Below are positions 14,051 to 24,818 of a DNA stretch of 64,000 bases, piece after piece. Positions within the stretch are counted from its first letter, which is position 1. Every line of letters starts with the position of its first letter. Made by a program: the position numbers and the translations under genes. A model generated the notes under the pieces. The model was not told the DNA's origin. It saw only the letters and a program-made list of their open reading frames with translations, and did not search any database. Source of the stretch: Anaeromyces robustus (taxonomy: Eukaryota; Neocallimastigomycota; Neocallimastigomycetes; Neocallimastigales; Neocallimastigaceae). The stretch lies in NCBI GenBank assembly GCA_002104895.1, contig MCFG01000216.1, positions 53,115 to 117,114 on the forward strand. The letters are read 5' to 3'.

Positions 14051-16213
14051 ATGAAATTCTTATCAATTATCTTTTTAGCTTCATTATTATTTAATAATAA
14101 TAATATTGAAGTAAAGGGAAAACCAACTAATGATGTTGTTCCTTCTAATTTCGATTTAGATAATTTAGATGTTACAAATGTTTTAGTTAAAAAATCTAAT
14201 ATGAATTTAAATTTACAATCCGTAAATTATATTAGTTATGAAGAATCTCTTAATGAATTTAATAATCCATATAGAGGTTTTTTTAAACAATTAAGAGTAA
14301 AATTAACTCCATCAGGTGGAAGTGCTAGTAGTTTACCTAAAACTAATTTAATTCGTGTTTTAGTTGATCTTTCTGAATTTTCAAAAGTGAAAAATCATTC
14401 TAAAGATTATGAATTAACTGATAAAGCTCTTACTATATTAGAAAATGTATTAAAATTATTTAAAAGTAATCAAAGAACTGCTGTTATTAGATTTGCTTAT
14501 CATCCAGATTATAGTAGTAGTAATCATACTTATGAACCTTCTATGGATACAATACTTAAACATCAAGAAAAATTAGGAAAACTTTTGACTAACTATAGTG
14601 ATATTATTGCTGTTGTTGAATGTGGATTACTTGGTATGTATGGTGAAATGCATTCCAGTTATGTATATGAGGATAAAACTCTCTTTTCACAAAATGCAAG
14701 TAAGATTATTGAAAAATGGTTAGAAGTACTTCCACCATCTATTACTATTTCAGTTAGAAAACCAAAATTTTATTGTGATTGGAAAGGAATAGATATTAAA
14801 AATATTGATAAAGATACCAGTACTTCTAACAAAAAAGCTTCTAGAATAGGTTTATATAATGATGGCTATTTTGCATCTGATTCTGATCTTGGTACTTATA
14901 AAGATAGAACTAAAGAAGTAAAATGGCTTACTAGTCAAGCTAAACATACTCTTTTCGGTGGTGAATTTGGTAGACCTGATAGTACTTTTAAAATTGATCT
15001 TAATACTCTTCTTTCCGAAATATTTTTAACTCATACTTCTTATCTTAATTTAGGATTTTATGAAGGTACAATTGATAAACTTAAAAATACTAAATATAGT
15101 TTATCAGATAAGAAATATAAAGGTCAAAGTGGAATGGTTTATGTTCAAAATCATTTAGGTTATAGATTTGTAGTTAAAAGTGTTAGTATTACTAAAATCA
15201 TAAGTAAGAATGAAAGTTTTGGTTTAATGGTTAAAATTGCTAATGTTGGTTTTGCTAATCTTATTAAACCAAAAGAATCTATCATCATTCTTAAAAATAC
15301 CAGTAGTAATACTAATTATAAATTCCCATTAATGTATGATAATACACTTCAAATGGATGTATTAGAAAATGTTAATCCAAATAACTGGGAATCTAATACT
15401 GAAAATATTTTTAAAGTTTCTTTTAAATTACCAAATAATGTTTCTGTTGGTAATTATAAAGTTTATTTAAGACTTGCTTCTGATAAAGATAGTTCAGGTA
15501 ATAATGGTTATCCAATTAGATTTGTCAATGAAGGTAATAATATATGGGATAGTACTTTAGGTGCTAATTATTTAGCTGATTTAACCATTACTAATACTAA
15601 TAATAGTAATTATAGTAATAATAGTAATCCTAGTAGTAATAATGTTAAAACTTATGTACCTCCAAAACCTACTTCTACTATTACTAAAAAACCAAGTTAT
15701 ACTCCTTTAGCTTATCCAAAAACAAAAACAAATTATATTAATATTAAATTTAAAGGTACTTTAAAGAATAAGGTTAATTATTATTTAGGGGTTCGTCAAT
15801 TAGGAATTTATAATTACTTTAATATTGTAAATGAATATGATTCTGCTAAAAGTGTAAAATATCGTACTTGGCATGTAACATCATTAACTGAACCATCATT
15901 TATTTATTTATCCGATGGAACTTATGGTAATCCAGGTAATCCAACTAATTATTGTTTAGATTTAAGTATTTATGGTACAAGTCAAGGTTATAATTATCTT
16001 AGTATTGTTGAATGTTCTAAAGCAAAATATAAATTTAAATATGGTGGAACTTATTCAGACACTATAGATATTTATAATAGAAATAATCAACATATTATTG
16101 ATAAAAATGGTAATAAATTATGCCTTTTCTATTCTACTACTCCACGAATTTCAAGATGTGAAAAACGTAACACAAAACAAAATTTAATATGGAATAAATT
16201 TATATTAAATTAA
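14051..16213 (+). CDS. Secreted DUF4874/DUF4832-type protein, longer paralogue
   Basis: A 720-residue uninterrupted frame that aligns along its whole length with the minus-strand gene at 3624-5681. The signal peptide is residues 1-24 (MKFLSIIFLASLLF, ending VKGKPT). The DUF4874-like segment (NPYRGFFKQ, ECGLLGMYGEMHSS) and the DUF4832-like segment (GGEFGRPDS, GYPIRFVNEGNN) follow in the same order. The extra length is mainly a linker near residues 518-555, first Asn/Ser-rich and then Pro/Thr/Lys-rich (YVPPKPTSTITKKPS). It separates the barrel part from the C-terminal Cys-containing lectin-like domain (CLDLS, KLCLFYS, SRCEK). Such linkers are typical of secreted fungal modular proteins. Catalytic activity is unproven. 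The ATG follows an A-rich leader immediately before a good signal peptide. Confidence 0.85.
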   Translation: MKFLSIIFLASLLFNNNNIEVKGKPTNDVVPSNFDLDNLDVTNVLVKKSNMNLNLQSVNYISYEESLNEFNNPYRGFFKQLRVKLTPSGGSASSLPKTNLIRVLVDLSEFSKVKNHSKDYELTDKALTILENVLKLFKSNQRTAVIRFAYHPDYSSSNHTYEPSMDTILKHQEKLGKLLTNYSDIIAVVECGLLGMYGEMHSSYVYEDKTLFSQNASKIIEKWLEVLPPSITISVRKPKFYCDWKGIDIKNIDKDTSTSNKKASRIGLYNDGYFASDSDLGTYKDRTKEVKWLTSQAKHTLFGGEFGRPDSTFKIDLNTLLSEIFLTHTSYLNLGFYEGTIDKLKNTKYSLSDKKYKGQSGMVYVQNHLGYRFVVKSVSITKIISKNESFGLMVKIANVGFANLIKPKESIIILKNTSSNTNYKFPLMYDNTLQMDVLENVNPNNWESNTENIFKVSFKLPNNVSVGNYKVYLRLASDKDSSGNNGYPIRFVNEGNNIWDSTLGANYLADLTITNTNNSNYSNNSNPSSNNVKTYVPPKPTSTITKKPSYTPLAYPKTKTNYINIKFKGTLKNKVNYYLGVRQLGIYNYFNIVNEYDSAKSVKYRTWHVTSLTEPSFIYLSDGTYGNPGNPTNYCLDLSIYGTSQGYNYLSIVECSKAKYKFKYGGTYSDTIDIYNRNNQHIIDKNGNKLCLFYSTTPRISRCEKRNTKQNLIWNKFILN

Positions 16214-16319
16214 ATTTTATTAAATTTAAAAATATATTATTTTTTATTATTATATTAAATAATATAAAAAAATAATATATAAATATATAGAAAATATAAA
16301 ATATATATATATATAAATA

Positions 16320-16560
16320 TATAAATAGATTATAAATATATGTAAAAATAAATACATTTTAAATATAAAATATATATAAATAGATTATAAATATTTGTTA
16401 AAAAAATAACAATAAAAATGTAAAAATAAATACATTTTAAATATAAAAAATATACAAATAGATTATATATATATACTAAAAAAAAAAAAAAAAAAAACAA
16501 TAAAAATGTGAAAAATAAATACATTTTAAATATAAAAATTATATAAATAATAAATATATA
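16320..16560. repeat. Tandem repeat, ~80-90 bp unit, three copies
   Basis: The motif 'aatacattttaaatataaa' followed by 'tatataaatagattata' recurs near 16,350, 16,430 and 16,519, just downstream of the plus-strand DUF4832-type gene. A short reading frame on the opposite strand is only this repeat translated. Confidence 0.75.
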
Positions 16561-17061
16561 TTTAAATCTAATTAAGATAATTATATTTTTTTTATTTCAT
16601 TTTTCATTTACTTTTTATATAATTATTTTTTCAAACTGGTAGTTAAAAAAAAGAAAATTATAATATGTATAATTTTTAAATAGTAGTATTAATATATATG
16701 ATTAATATATATATATATAAACAATTATTTTTATGAATCATTAAATATTTTTTAATAAAATAATATCAATATTATTTTTTTATATAGATCTTTATTTTAA
16801 TTTATTCACTTTAATTAAATAAAAAAAAAAAGATATATGATTTTTAAATAAAATGATATATATATATGTATTTTTAATAATTTAAAAATATTAAAAATCA
16901 TAGAAATAATTATTTATAAAATAATATTTTTTGTTTATTAATATTCTGATGTCATAATCACAATAATATCAAAAAGAATTTAAATAAATCTAAAAAAATA
17001 ATAATTAGTTTTATGTATATTAAATATCAATTAAATAAACTTTAAAGACACTTTTTTTTTA

Positions 17062-17576
17062 ATAAAAATGTTATTAATAATAAATTAAGACTTTTTTTCT
17101 GATAAAAAATATTGATATAATAATTATCCAATTAGATTTTTGAATAAGAGTAATAATGATATATTGAATAGAATATTAGGTGCTAATTTAACTAATATCA
17201 ATAATAATATCAATAATAACATCTATAATAATAATAATAATAATAGTGATAATAATAAGAGAAGTAATGATAATTATATTACAAACTAATATATAATTAT
17301 TTTTTATTTAGGTATTTGTGAATAAAAAAAATTGATTATTTTATTGTTATGAAAAGAGATAATTCAATAAAAAATGGAAAATATTGTGTTTTACGTGTAA
17401 CTCCACTTATTAAACCATCATAATATAATCTATCAGATTGTACATGTATAGATAATCCAATTAATTATTATAGAGTACATTGTATCTTATCTATTATACT
17501 ATACCATGTATTTCAAAATGTGAAAATATGTAACACCAAACAAATATGATCTGAAATATATTTATTTTGAATTAAT
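17062..17576 (+). pseudogene. Decayed copy of the C-terminal half of a DUF4832-type gene
   Basis: The nucleotide sequence aligns with 15,465-16,213 of the intact gene upstream. At 17,086 'aaattaagac' precedes a match to the codons for SDKDSSGNNGYPIRF ('ttatccaattagattt' is shared), and 'attaggtgctaattta' matches the LGANYL codons. An Asn-rich ATAAT stretch replaces the linker. Near 17,330-17,570, matches to the final domain follow ('ttatttagg', 'aaccatcat', 'aatccaattaattatta', 'atttcaaaatgtgaaaa', 'gtaacacca'). The match ends at the equivalent of the stop codon. Several in-frame stops and indels are present and the first two thirds of the gene is absent, so this is a tandem-duplication relic. 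It appears much older than the split between the two intact copies. Confidence 0.8.
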
Positions 17577-19582
17577 AATAAAGAAAAAAAATATATATAT
17601 AAAGTATATAACTTATATTCCTTTTTATTTATAATATAAATATATCAATGTATATATATATATGTATATATACAAATATATATGTTATTAATAAATACAT
17701 TTTATTGTTTATTTATATATTATATTTTTTTCTATTTGCTTAAATATACAAAAACATTATCATATAATATATACCTTTACCTAACTTTAATTTTGTAATG
17801 ATATGAGTTAATTATGGAATAGATATTAATTCAATAGTATTAATTCAGTAAAATTTACATTCTCTGTGTGTGATATAATTATGTAATAGTTATATATTTG
17901 TCTATTATTATAAATATTTAATATATATATACATATAAACATTTATGTATATATCATTTTTTTTATTCTAATTATTAAATTAAATATATAGAATATTAAA
18001 AATGAATAATACTTTCAATGGTAATTTCAATAATTATTCTTTTATAATTAAAAAAAATTATTATGACTAGTATATATTAGATCAATCATATTATAAAAAA
18101 AAAAACAATGGACAACCATATTATATATTAAAATTAAAGTAAATAATCGTGTTATTTTTAATTAATATCTTGGTAAAAAATCATACCATTAATAAATATC
18201 ATAATAATATCATAACTATTAATTAAAATTCCATCAATAATCAATAATTATAATTAATATATATATTAATATTTATATTATAAAAAAAATTAATTAAAAT
18301 ATATGGAAATTGTAATTAATAATATTTTGATGTCTTATTTACTGATAAAAAATTTTAATTATTATTTAAAAAAAAAAAAAAACGGCTATTTTTGATAATA
18401 ATAATAAAAAAAATAAATGAATATATTATTAATATAATAATAATTAATAAATGAATTAATAAATAAATATATAAATAAAAAATAAAAATTTATTATTAAT
18501 TATTTTTTTGTTTTTTATTTAATGAATATGATTAAAAGAATATTGCCGCTAAAGAATAATGAATAAATTTATATATTGTATATTTAAATATTTGTATCGT
18601 AAACTTTTTTAATTTATAAAATGAACTAAAATAAACTTATTTTTATAATAATTAATTTCTCAAATATTCTAATATAATTTATAAAATAATAAGGTTTCTT
18701 GTTTTCCAAAAATTCCATGTAAATAATAGTGTTTTTCTTAATACAAAACAAAAAAAAAAAAAAACAACTTTTTTTTCTGTAATAAAAAAATATTATATAA
18801 TTCTGTATTATATAATTCTGTATTAATAATTAAAATTATTAATATTATTATTAATAAAAATATTAGTATGTAACAAAATCATTAATTTAAAAAATTTAAA
18901 CATTTTAAAAAAAAATAATAATAATAAAAATAATATAAAAATAAAATAAAAGTTAAAATGTTTTCTTTATTATTAAATAAACTTTTATTAATTTTAACAA
19001 TATTTTTTTTTTTTATTTATTTTTTTTTAATTATTTAAATTTTTCTTATTTATATTATTATATTGTATAAGTATTGATGAATTTATTAAACATATATTGT
19101 TAATATATTAAATTTAATTCTGTTATTCTTTATTTTAATTAATTTGAATTTATTAAAATTTTATTGGTTAAAATTAGTTCGTGTATAAATGAAATAAATG
19201 TCTATTAATATAATTTCATTTAATTATTTCTTTTTTTTTTTTGTATATAAATGTAATTAAAGAACACTGAAATTTTTTTTTTTTTTACTTTTCTTTAAAT
19301 AAAACTTAAAAATAGAATTGTATATATATATTTATAAATTATTTATTGAATTTTTTCTTTATAAAAAATAAAAAGAAGAATTCAACATTAAATAAAAATA
19401 AAATAATATAATAAAATAAAACAAAATACTTTAAATAAATAAAATTAAATATAAATCAAATACTTAAAAATAAATATAAAACAAAATACTTAAAATATTT
19501 TTAATATATAAAAATAAAAAATAAAATAAATCAATATAAATATTTTAAAATCAATTAATAGAATAAAATCATAATAAAAAAA
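17577..19582. other. Intergenic, upstream of the first GH114-type gene
   Basis: AT-rich non-coding DNA with TA runs and A/T homopolymers. The last few hundred bases before 19,583 are A-rich, with repeated 'aaaataaaataa'-like words like the leaders of the other GH114 genes. No other gene was seen. Confidence 0.6.
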
Positions 19583-20948
19583 ATGAAATTCATATTACCA
19601 ATAACATTTTTAACTTCATTAATAATATTCAATACTGTTGAAGCTGCTTTATGGCTACCAAAGCCAGGTACAACTTGGAATTATGTTTTAGGATCAGATG
19701 TTGATGAGTAAGTTATTATTATATATAAATATGAAAATAATATATGAATATAAATATAAATATATTGTTACTAATAAATAAAATAATAATTATATACATA
19801 TTTAATAAATAATTAAAAAAAAAAGAACTAAAGAAACAGCTCAAGCAGTTGATATTGATGTCAGAAAAAGTACTTCTAAAATCGAAGCTCTTCATAATCA
19901 TGGTATAAAAGTTATTTGTTACTTCTCTGGAGGTACAGCTGAAAATTTCCGTGATGATTATCAAGATTTTCTTAAAATTCCAAATTTAGTTCAAGATCGT
20001 TATGAAGATTGGCCAGAAGAATTTTGGCTTGATTTCCGTATTGAAGGAGTTAAACCTTTAATTAAAAAACGTATGCAACTTGCAATTAGTAAAAAATGTG
20101 ATGCTATTGAAGTTGATAATTTAGATGGATATCAGATGGATGTTGTTAAAAAATGGAAAAATCCACTTACTAAGGCAGATACTATTAAATATGCAAAATG
20201 GTTAGGTACTACTGCTCATGAATTAGGTATTTCTATTGGTTTAAAGAATGTTCTTGGAATATTAGATGATATTACTGATTATTTCGATTTTGCTATTAAT
20301 GAAGAATGTATTGACTATAATGAATGTTACCTTTACAAAAATTTCCTTAATAAAGGAAAAGCTGTTTTTGGTGTTACTTATAATGGTTTAGAAAAAAATA
20401 AAGAAGCTTTATGTAGAAATTTAAATGGTCTTCCAATAAGTATGATTATTAAAAGTAGTACCAAGTTAGTACAAGATGGTATTACTTTTGATGGTAAAAA
20501 GCATTGTGGTTCTAGTTTTAATACTGGTTTAGCAGCTAGTAGTAATAATTTAGCTAATAATAAGGTTACTACTACAATAAAGAAAACTACTACTACTGTA
20601 AAGAAAACCACCACTACTACTAAAAAACCTACTACTACTACTACAGTAAAGAAAACTACTACCACTACAAAGAAAACTACTACAACAACAAAAAAGACCA
20701 CTACAACTACTAAAAAACCTACTACTACTACAAAGAAAACTACTACTACAACAAAAAAGACTACTACAACTACTAAGAAAACTACTACAACAAAGAAAAC
20801 TACGACTACAAAGAAAACTACTACAACAAAAAAGACCACTACAACCACAAAGAAAACTACTACTACAACAAAGAAAAATACAGCTACTACTAAAAAGGTC
20901 ACAAAAGTTATTAAAGTTGTAACAGTAGTTAAAAAGAAGAGTAGTTAA
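19583..20948 (+). CDS. GH114-type glycoside hydrolase, copy 1, with Thr/Lys-rich tail
   Basis: Two exons, 19,583-19,707 and 19,826-20,948, with a 118-bp AT-rich intron (donor GTAAGT, acceptor AAAG). They give 415 residues. Exon 1 encodes a signal peptide (MKFILPITFLTSLIIFNTVEA) and the conserved start LWLPKPGTTWNYVLG. Residues about 40-277 match the GH114 endo-alpha-1,4-polygalactosaminidase family: ICYFSGGTAENFRDDY, the DNLDGY motif near residue 139, and INEEC near 200. The Asp and Glu of the last two are the likely catalytic acids by family analogy. The tail (278-415) is almost entirely TTTTTKK-type repeats, probably an O-glycosylated stalk or a wall-binding segment (inference). This is the first of four plus-strand copies. 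The first in-frame Met inside exon 2 would miss the family's N-terminal third, so the spliced start is preferred. Confidence 0.88.
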
Positions 20949-20985
20949 GTTTATTATTTCTTTACCATATAAATATAATTATTTA

Positions 20986-21016
<31 letters not shown>

Positions 21017-21352
21017 AAAAGGAAAAGAATGTAAATATATATAGATTTAAAAATATAAAAAATATACGAGAAAAAAAAAATAGATACGAAATAAGCTTTT
21101 TAAGTATTATTTTTTTTATCTATTTTTTTTTATAACTATTTTTTCTTTTTTTTTTCATATATAATATATATATATATAAATTTCAAAATTTTTGAAAATT
21201 TAAAAGAATATATTTAAATTTATATGAGCATAAATTATTAATATATTCTCAACAATTCATAAAGTCAATACATATTATATTAATTTATATAAAGTATAAA
21301 TTAATATAAATAATACAAGAAATATACCATAAAATATAATAATTTCATATTT

Positions 21353-21386
<34 letters not shown>

Positions 21387-22814
21387 TATAGATTTTTGAA
21401 ATGATTAAACGAATTATTATTTTTTATTGCGTATAATAATTTATAAAATATAGATTGTAAATAAAATATAACTAATATAATTTAATATAATATATATATA
21501 TAAAAAGAATTTAGAAATATTATATTTATGTATATAATAAAATTTAAAAAGAAGAAAAAAAATATATATATATTTAAAAAAAGTTTAATTTATTAAGATA
21601 AAAAATAAAATTAAATTAAAATTGAAAAAAAAAAAAAAATAATAAAAGTTTGAAATATAAATAAAATAAAAAAGAAATAAAAAAAAAAAAAAGAAATATA
21701 AAAACATTAAAAATAAAAAATTTTAAATAAAAAATAATTTTAAATAAAAAAAAAAAGAAAAAAAGAAAAAATAAAGAAAATCTTTGTTCTGTGTTTTGAA
21801 TCAGTTTTATTTTTTACTATAATAAAAACATGAATGAATTGGTCATAAATATATTGAAATGGAAAAATCATTAAAGAAAAAAAAAGAAAAAATTTTTAAT
21901 AGATATTATTTTTTAAATTGAAACACAAAATGTATAATATGTAATAATTTAAATATAATTTTTTTATTTTAATTATATACTTTCCTTATTTATAATGGTA
22001 ACACATACACAAAAAAAAAAAAATGAGGAAATTTTTTTTTTGTGTATGTGTTAGAATTTCGTTATTTTCTATTAAAGTAGTTTTTAAAAAAAATTTTTTT
22101 TATATTGAATACTTTAATATATGTAACAGATAAAATGAAATAATATATATATAAAACCTATTATTTTTATTTTTATTTTTGTTTTTGTTTCTATTTTTAT
22201 TTTTGGTTTTGTTATTATTTTTGTTTTGTTTTTGCTATTGTTATTGCTATTGATTTTTTTTTTTTTTTTTGTTTTATAATGTATTATTAATTTAAGCTTT
22301 TTTTATTCATTATCTTTTTTAAATGAATTAAAATTCTATGTAAATAATATAATATTATAATTATAATTAATAATAGTAATAATGATATATTTACAATTAT
22401 TTAATGGATCTTTTTTGTTTGATAAAAAATATAAGAGCAATATCTTCAACTCCTACATCAACTGATAATTAATATATATAACTTTTTAAAGAATCAATAA
22501 TTTTTTAACATTTAAAAGATTTAATTTCTAATTTCTAATTAATTATTTTATTTTTTTATTTTAATAATTTAAAACTTTTTAAAATTATTTGTATTAATCA
22601 AAATAATATATAAAAATATTTTATTTTAATTTATTGAATTATTAACCATTATAAAAAAAAATAATTTCTAATTTTCTGCCTTTTATAATATATTATATTA
22701 TTGTTTTGTTATATTATTGTTATTTTAACATATTATTATGTATTACATATTACTTATTATTATTTAATTATTAGTACATTTATTAGATAAACATTTTGAA
22801 TAATATAAATTCAA
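20949..22814. other. Intergenic DNA after GH114 copy 1
   Basis: Long A and T homopolymers, including an A run of about 30 at 21,355-21,384, TA runs, and TTTTA/TTTTG simple sequence at 22,150-22,270. One perfect hairpin at 21,999-22,053 is listed separately. No gene was recognised. Confidence 0.65.
21999..22053. repeat. Perfect 22-bp inverted repeat with 11-nt loop
   Basis: The arms are 21,999-22,020 (taacacatacac then ten A) and 22,032-22,053 (ten T then gtgtatgtgtta). The loop is aaatgaggaaa. The non-A/T half of the stem makes this more than chance A/T pairing. It could be a transcript hairpin or a small foldback insertion; the sequence does not decide. Confidence 0.85.
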
Positions 22815-22931
22815 ATGATATCTGTGTTCAACAAGTTACAATCTTTTATTTTATTAAATTTTCATTTCATCTAGAATTTAACTCTCTTTATAATCATAAC
22901 TTGTTGAAGCACAGATAGCACAGATATCATC
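22815..22931. repeat. Small foldback element (inverted repeats)
   Basis: The left arm atgatatctgtg-ttcaacaagtta (22,815-22,836) is inverted at 22,898-22,931. The right arm carries an extra nine bases where 'gcacagata' is repeated. About 60 bp lies between the arms. The right arm and the following 70 bp recur near 31,046. Confidence 0.7.
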
Positions 22932-22996
22932 TTAACAATAACTAAAGAAAAAAAATTTTTTAATTTTTTATACTTCTTTAATGTCTCATTTTATAA
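22894..22996. repeat. ~100-bp dispersed block, copy 1
   Basis: Shares with 31,046-31,138 the order 'tcataacttgttgaagcaca', then 'atcttaacaataactaaaga', A/T-rich spacer, and 'tatacttctttaatgtctca'. It differs by the local nine-base duplication and small indels. At the second site the block follows a decayed coding region and includes its stop, so this may be a 3'-end relic of a related gene. Confidence 0.75.
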
Positions 22997-23051
22997 TAGA
23001 TATTTTTTAATTTTTTTTATACTTTTATAATTATTTAATATTTGTAATTAT

Positions 23052-23249
23052 TGTTATGTTTTATTAAAAGTTTATTTATTAAAAATAATAAAAAGGTAAT
23101 TACAATGAATAAAATGTATCAAGCCATAAAGTATTTATACAAAAATTTGTGGCTAATATGTATTATTAATATACATTTACATGAATATTCTTAGAATGTA
23201 AATTACTAATGTATTACTAATTAAAAATAAACTATTACTAATGTTAACA
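23052..23249 (-). repeat. Copia 3' LTR
   Basis: 198 bp, beginning tgttatg and ending gttaaca on the plus strand. It reads as identical to the LTR at 28,180-28,377. It is the 3' LTR because the element reads on the minus strand. Confidence 0.93.
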
Positions 23250-23339
23250 TTCCGCCTCAAACTTAAATTTAATAAATTTGAGTTTGTTAAAAATTATAAT
23301 AATAAAATAAAAATAAAATAAGATAAAAATAAAAGTGTA

Positions 23340-24245
23340 TTATTTAATAAAAATTTGATCAGAAAATTTCTTCATTTTCGGTCCGTTTACGTCCTTTGTT
23401 AAGATATCCGCTAACATTTCATTTGTCCTTTTGTATTCTAATTTTATTCTTTTATTTTTAATATTGTCTTTATTAAAGTAGAATTTTATTGCAATATGTT
23501 TTAATTTGGTGTTTAATTCTCCGTTTTCCATGGCTATTTTGCTTGCCATGTTATCCGTAAATATTTTGATGGTGAATTTTTGGTTGAATAATTCATAAAA
23601 AATGTTTCTGAACCATAGAGCCTTTTTGGCGCATTCTGAGGTACTAATGTATTCCGCCTCAGCGGTAGATGTGGCGACGATACTTTGCTTTTTAGACATC
23701 CAGGAAATTGGTGAATTTCCAATAAGAAAAATATTTCCGGATGTTGATTTTCGGTCTCTAATGTCCCCCCCAAAATCAGCATCTGAATAAGCATGAAACT
23801 GGCCGTGGCTGCTATATTTGATTTTAAAATGTTTAGTATTATTTAAGTATTTTAAAATATTTATTATACAAATCCAGTGTGAATACTTAGGGTCTTCACA
23901 ATGTCTAGCGGCTTTGTGGACTGCGAATGAAATATCAGGCCGAGTATTTTTGGCTAAGTAGATTAATGATCCGACTGCGCTTTTATAGGTTGTTGGATCG
24001 AAAGATTTGTTGTTTTCGCTGACGGATAGAGTACATGGTGTATTGTTTTTAGAATTATTAGGAATTTTGAAGTTAATTAATAGATTCTCAATAAAATTCC
24101 TTTGATGAATATAATAATTAAACTGGTCTTGCTCAACAGTAATACCTAATAGATATTTGATAGGTTCACAATTAGAAATATTGAATTTTGATTTGATTTT
24201 GTTAATTGTAGCTTTAATTTCAGAGTCAATTCCACAAATAAGCAT
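23340..24245 (-). CDS. Copia pol, C-terminal part (end of reverse transcriptase and RNase H)
   Basis: A 301-residue frame. It contains DMLICG from the end of the reverse transcriptase YVDD region, KYLLGITVE, and SAVGSLIYLAKNTRPDISFAV. The RNase H motifs follow: AYSDADFGGD, RKSTSGNIFLIG, ISWMSKKQS, STAEAEYIS. These are standard Copia landmarks. It is separated from the N-terminal pol frame by the non-coding insert at 24,287-24,818. Part of a fossil element. Confidence 0.88.
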   Translation of the reverse strand: MLICGIDSEIKATINKIKSKFNISNCEPIKYLLGITVEQDQFNYYIHQRNFIENLLINFKIPNNSKNNTPCTLSVSENNKSFDPTTYKSAVGSLIYLAKNTRPDISFAVHKAARHCEDPKYSHWICIINILKYLNNTKHFKIKYSSHGQFHAYSDADFGGDIRDRKSTSGNIFLIGNSPISWMSKKQSIVATSTAEAEYISTSECAKKALWFRNIFYELFNQKFTIKIFTDNMASKIAMENGELNTKLKHIAIKFYFNKDNIKNKRIKLEYKRTNEMLADILTKDVNGPKMKKFSDQIFIK

Positions 24246-24286
24246 ATCATCAACATAAAGTCCGATGATGCAGATTGTAACGGTAT

Positions 24287-24818
24287 CAACAACGACATTA
24301 AGGAACTTCGTGGCTCAACGGTAACTACTTCTACCTTTATCATAGATATCACTGGTTCGAATCCTACTTTTACCTTTTTGATTTGGAAAATTATTCATTT
24401 ATTTAGTTATTAATACATTTGTTCATTTACTTATTTTATTAATAGAATTATTTAGTCTATAATTATTCATTCACTTAGTTAGATTTATTTAGATATTAGT
24501 TATTCGTTCACTTAGATATAAATACGATTTTATTTAGATACTAATTATGTATTCACTTAATTATAGTAATAGTTAAATAATTAAATATTTTGTTATTTAA
24601 ATAAGTAAACCAATCACGTAATGATTTAGAATAAGTCTTGAATATAAAAGAAATGTATTAATATTATTTTTACTCTTGGAGTCATTATTAATAAGAAAAA
24701 TATTAAATATTTAAATATTAAATAAAATACAAAATAAATCCATAAACATTATGTTTTAATATTGTGTTGTTTATTTTGTTTGTTTATTTTATTTTAATTA
24801 TTGAAATACTACAACAAC
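24287..24818 (+). mobile_element. SINE-like insertion with tRNA-like head inside the Copia element
   Basis: About 525 bp of non-coding DNA interrupts the reverse transcriptase region. The heptamer caacaac occurs at both edges (24,287-24,293 and 24,812-24,818), as a target-site duplication would. Near the left edge, box A-like tggctcaacgg (24,311) and box B ggttcgaatcc (24,354) lie about 43 bp apart, the spacing of a pol III tRNA promoter. D- and T-stem pairing is poor, so it is not a working tRNA. The body has repeats of ttcacttag-type words, and the far end is TTTG/TTTA simple sequence, like a SINE tail. The family was not recognised. Confidence 0.6.

Noticed and set aside
20378-20902. Minus-strand Val/Phe-rich frame opposite GH114 copy 1
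   Set aside because: It mirrors the Thr/Lys repeat coding on the plus strand. The same applies at 35,161-35,460 and 39,765-40,432.
24303-24373. Functional tRNA gene
   Set aside because: Box A and box B are present, but the acceptor, D and T stems do not pair, so it is only tRNA-like.
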